Shown piece after piece: positions 61,810-64,000 of a stretch of DNA of 64,000 nt (position 1 is the stretch's first letter; each line of letters begins with the position of its first letter). The DNA is from Hyperoodon ampullatus. Lineage: Eukaryota; Chordata; Mammalia; Artiodactyla; Ziphiidae. Location of the stretch: positions 94,386,942 to 94,450,941 of the forward strand of contig OX457056.1 in the NCBI GenBank assembly GCA_949752795.1, read 5' to 3'. The position numbers were made by a program, and so were the translations under genes. The notes below the pieces were generated by a model. The model did not search any database and had not been told where the DNA came from. It was given only the letters and a program-made list of their open reading frames with translations.

Positions 61810-62980
61810 ACTGTTAAGCCTACGGTTGGGAGTTGGATGAGAGAGAAAGCAGAGTGTGAACACTGATACATCTTTTCTCACTTTTTCTCTTCAGCATTGG
61901 GTATGCAGCTCACCCCAGAAAAATCTAGAAATAAATCCCTGAAACTTCCTCTGATGGCCCATCTAGAAATGCTGAAAAAATACAAAATAATTTTTAAAAA
62001 AATCTAGTGATACCATGTGTCTCTTAACTCAAAGAAGAATAAATTTAGATATATGAGTGTCCCCTTAGAAAACAGCTTCTAAGCCAGCTGAGGCTTGGCA
62101 ACAAGACTGAAGTTTGACAGAAAAAGTTTCAAAACAAATTGCATTTTCTCCAGCAACTTTTTACATGAAGCCAGTATTCACTGAGCTACAACTATTCTTT
62201 AAGGATCTTTCTCATATGAGATTTTTAATATTTTATTTTTTATTTGTGGACCTTTTAAAGAGCCTTTATTTTCTATTTGGTAAAAATGTTTTGAAGAACT
62301 ATTCAGATAATCACATACATAATATAATAATAGTTAACAGGAAATTAACGATTTTTAAAAAATGGTATCAGTTAGTGTAAAACGTTTCATAGTAAATTTA
62401 CAAAGCTCTCCTCAAAAGGTACAGCCTCCAAATCCAACAAAAGCTTAGTTTACCTTGATGGTATTTAGATGAGTGCTTTAAAATTCATCCTTTTAATTTT
62501 GAAGACATAAAAGTGATTCTGAGGGTGTTCCTGAATTTCCAATGTAATGCAAAAACTGGTGTGCTGATTAATATCCACCACATGTTATACATCCATCAAT
62601 GCTCCTCAAGCAATTTGAAATATCATTCATAAATGTTGTCTATTGTGATTCTGGTCTTGCTTTACCACTTAATGCCTCTAACTTGCTGCAAGTGATCCTC
62701 TGCAGGCTGAGGAACCAGTCGAGGCAGGAGAAAGGCTGCTTCTTCACACCGGCCAGGATGACATTCTGGAAGGACTACGTGAAGGACAGGCATCGCGCCC
62801 TGGCCAGACCACGTAGGGGTTCACCCCAGGCACACAGCTGACTGTGTCGAGAAGCCAAGAGCCTCTGCTGAGCCCTCTCCTCTGTTCAGGAGACTTAGTG
62901 ATGCTGATTAAGAAAGTTAAGACACCAAGCCTAACTCTGCTACACCTGCACTCAGAGACAGCTGCAGACAGAGGGAGCAG
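61810..62980. other. NMU upstream intron, no feature assigned
   Basis: No NMU exon or clear repeat was seen here. Confidence 0.4.
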
Positions 62981-63127
62981 CATCCAGCAGAGACGTGTAA
63001 GAAGGACACACTTATTTCCCACGGCTCGTGTTTCTGAGACTGCTGGGACCTGGGACCCTTTGCTGCAGTGCTGCAAGTCTTGCACCTGGACAGACCTCTC
63101 CTTGACCAACCAAATACAAAGAAACCA

Positions 63128-63525
63128 TGTGGGACTAAAAATAACTGAGTGTATGCACAGTTGGGGCAAATTATGAACCAAAAGATACAAACAGACCAAA
63201 AAACCTTACTGCCACTTCTGAAGAGCTGGGGGCCAAAAACAGGGTGTGGGGAGCAAAGGCAGGGTACAGAGCATGCTCCCTGCACTCAACACCACCAGAG
63301 GAGTGGCCCAAACACTTAAGCCAGCCCTCCAGCCTGACCGCTGGACACACCCCTACCCTCACCCCATATAAGGAACTAGCTCGCCCCCCCTTGGATAGTG
63401 AGCAAGGGCACCAGTTACCTGTTCTAGCTCCCCCTGCTGCAGCAGGGGCCCCAGTAAAGCTTTGCCTGAATTTCTTGTCTGGCCTCTAGTCAATTTCTAT
63501 TGATTAGGGAGGGCCAAGCACACTG
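63128..63525 (+). mobile_element. Probable class I LTR
   Basis: Begins 'tgtgggactaaaaataactg'. Has 'caccccatataaggaactag' (TATA-like, near 63363) and 'cagtaaagctttgcctgaat' (polyadenylation-like, near 63451), then a U5-like end. The duplication was not resolved. Confidence 0.55.
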
Positions 63526-63529
63526 GTCT

Positions 63530-64000
63530 GTATCATTTCCAGGTACAGAAGCTAGACCACCACTCCTCTCTCCCCAGTCCTCTTAACCCTTTCCTACGGA
63601 AACGGGAGTGAGTTACCTGACAGATGATTGAGAGGAGGAAATTGGGCACGCTCTGTTGAGCCCTTTCCTCTTAGAGAGCCAGCTCTCTGGCCAGTTGTTC
63701 TTGCCTGACTGCTGCCCCGTGGCAGAAAACCTGATTCTGGCAGGAGGCTTGAGTCACAGTCTAACCTCAGTTTAATTCTGGGGGTAGTTTCAGCAGACAC
63801 GCTTAGCAGCAGATCTAAGGCCACATTCACAAATTGACTTTTCAGTTACAATGATATTTTGATCTCCTAAGTCTGACTCTGTAAGTTCATCTCTCCATGG
63901 GTTGCAAACTCTATTGAGGGCCAGGATATTAGTCCCCCAAGAGAGCAATGGGTTCATTATTTTTAATCTAACACAGAATTTGATTTTGAAATTAGCATTT
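63530..64000. other. Right edge of window, no feature assigned
   Basis: No exon of NMU or recognised repeat. Confidence 0.4.

Noticed and set aside
59400..64000. Remaining NMU 5' exons (signal peptide, and the IDDTCSSF segment)
   Set aside because: Searched on the minus strand by eye for these codons; none found, so they probably lie beyond the window.

Overview
The window is nuclear DNA from a placental mammal, almost certainly a cetacean. The best clue is a set of tRNA-derived SINEs whose 5' head reads like the start 'cttccctggtggcgcagtgg' and whose tail is A-rich. These are the CHR-type SINEs of whales, hippos and ruminants. No BovB or Bov-tA sequence was seen, which argues against a ruminant. 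The rest fits a mammal: L1, L2, MIR, Tigger-type DNA transposons and class I and MaLR LTRs make up most of the sequence.

Two protein-coding genes can be rebuilt exon by exon, both on the minus strand. PDCL2 (phosducin-like 2, a testis co-chaperone of the phosducin family) is complete. Its six coding exons lie at 41161-41166, 32936-33056, 32254-32344, 18121-18264, 8938-9146 and 5129-5286. All junctions are GT-AG and in phase, and they give an uninterrupted 242-residue protein. Its first exon sits in a CpG island (about 41060-41560) that carries a perfect palindromic X-box. NMU (neuromedin U precursor) is partial. Its last six coding exons lie at 59297-59356, 57854-57883, 57715-57765, 56073-56147, 53094-53135 and 52454-52489. 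The signal-peptide exons should lie beyond the right edge. The order 3'-PDCL2-5', then 3'-NMU-5', matches the CLOCK-PDCL2-NMU block known on human 4q12.

Layout. 1-5100: sequence downstream of PDCL2, with MIR, L2, a MER5-like piece and a minute tRNA-fragment retroposon. 5129-41166: PDCL2, whose introns are packed with nested repeats. These include an old L1 holding a MER2-like element and a SINE, a convergent SINE pair beside exon 4, a large antisense L1 holding an LTR and a Tigger element, and an L1 that kept its 5' end but lost its 3' end next to exon 3. 41170-52450: intergenic, with a class I LTR fragment with a possible primer-binding site. It also holds a Tigger1 transposon (45867-50697) that contains both a SINE and a decayed retrocopy of TSPYL1. 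52454-64000: NMU and its introns, with nested solo LTRs at 59431-60442 and a further LTR near 63128-63525.

The most interesting points are a four-residue shortening of the neuromedin U peptide that leaves the amidated core intact, the X-box plus E-box architecture of the PDCL2 promoter, and the TSPYL1 retrocopy inside a Tigger1 whose core is missing. The tRNA(His)-like mini-retroposon is also worth a check. No bacterial-type system, CRISPR array or new gene family was found. Repeat family names come from recognition by eye, so subfamily labels and outer boundaries are approximate unless target-site duplications are quoted.
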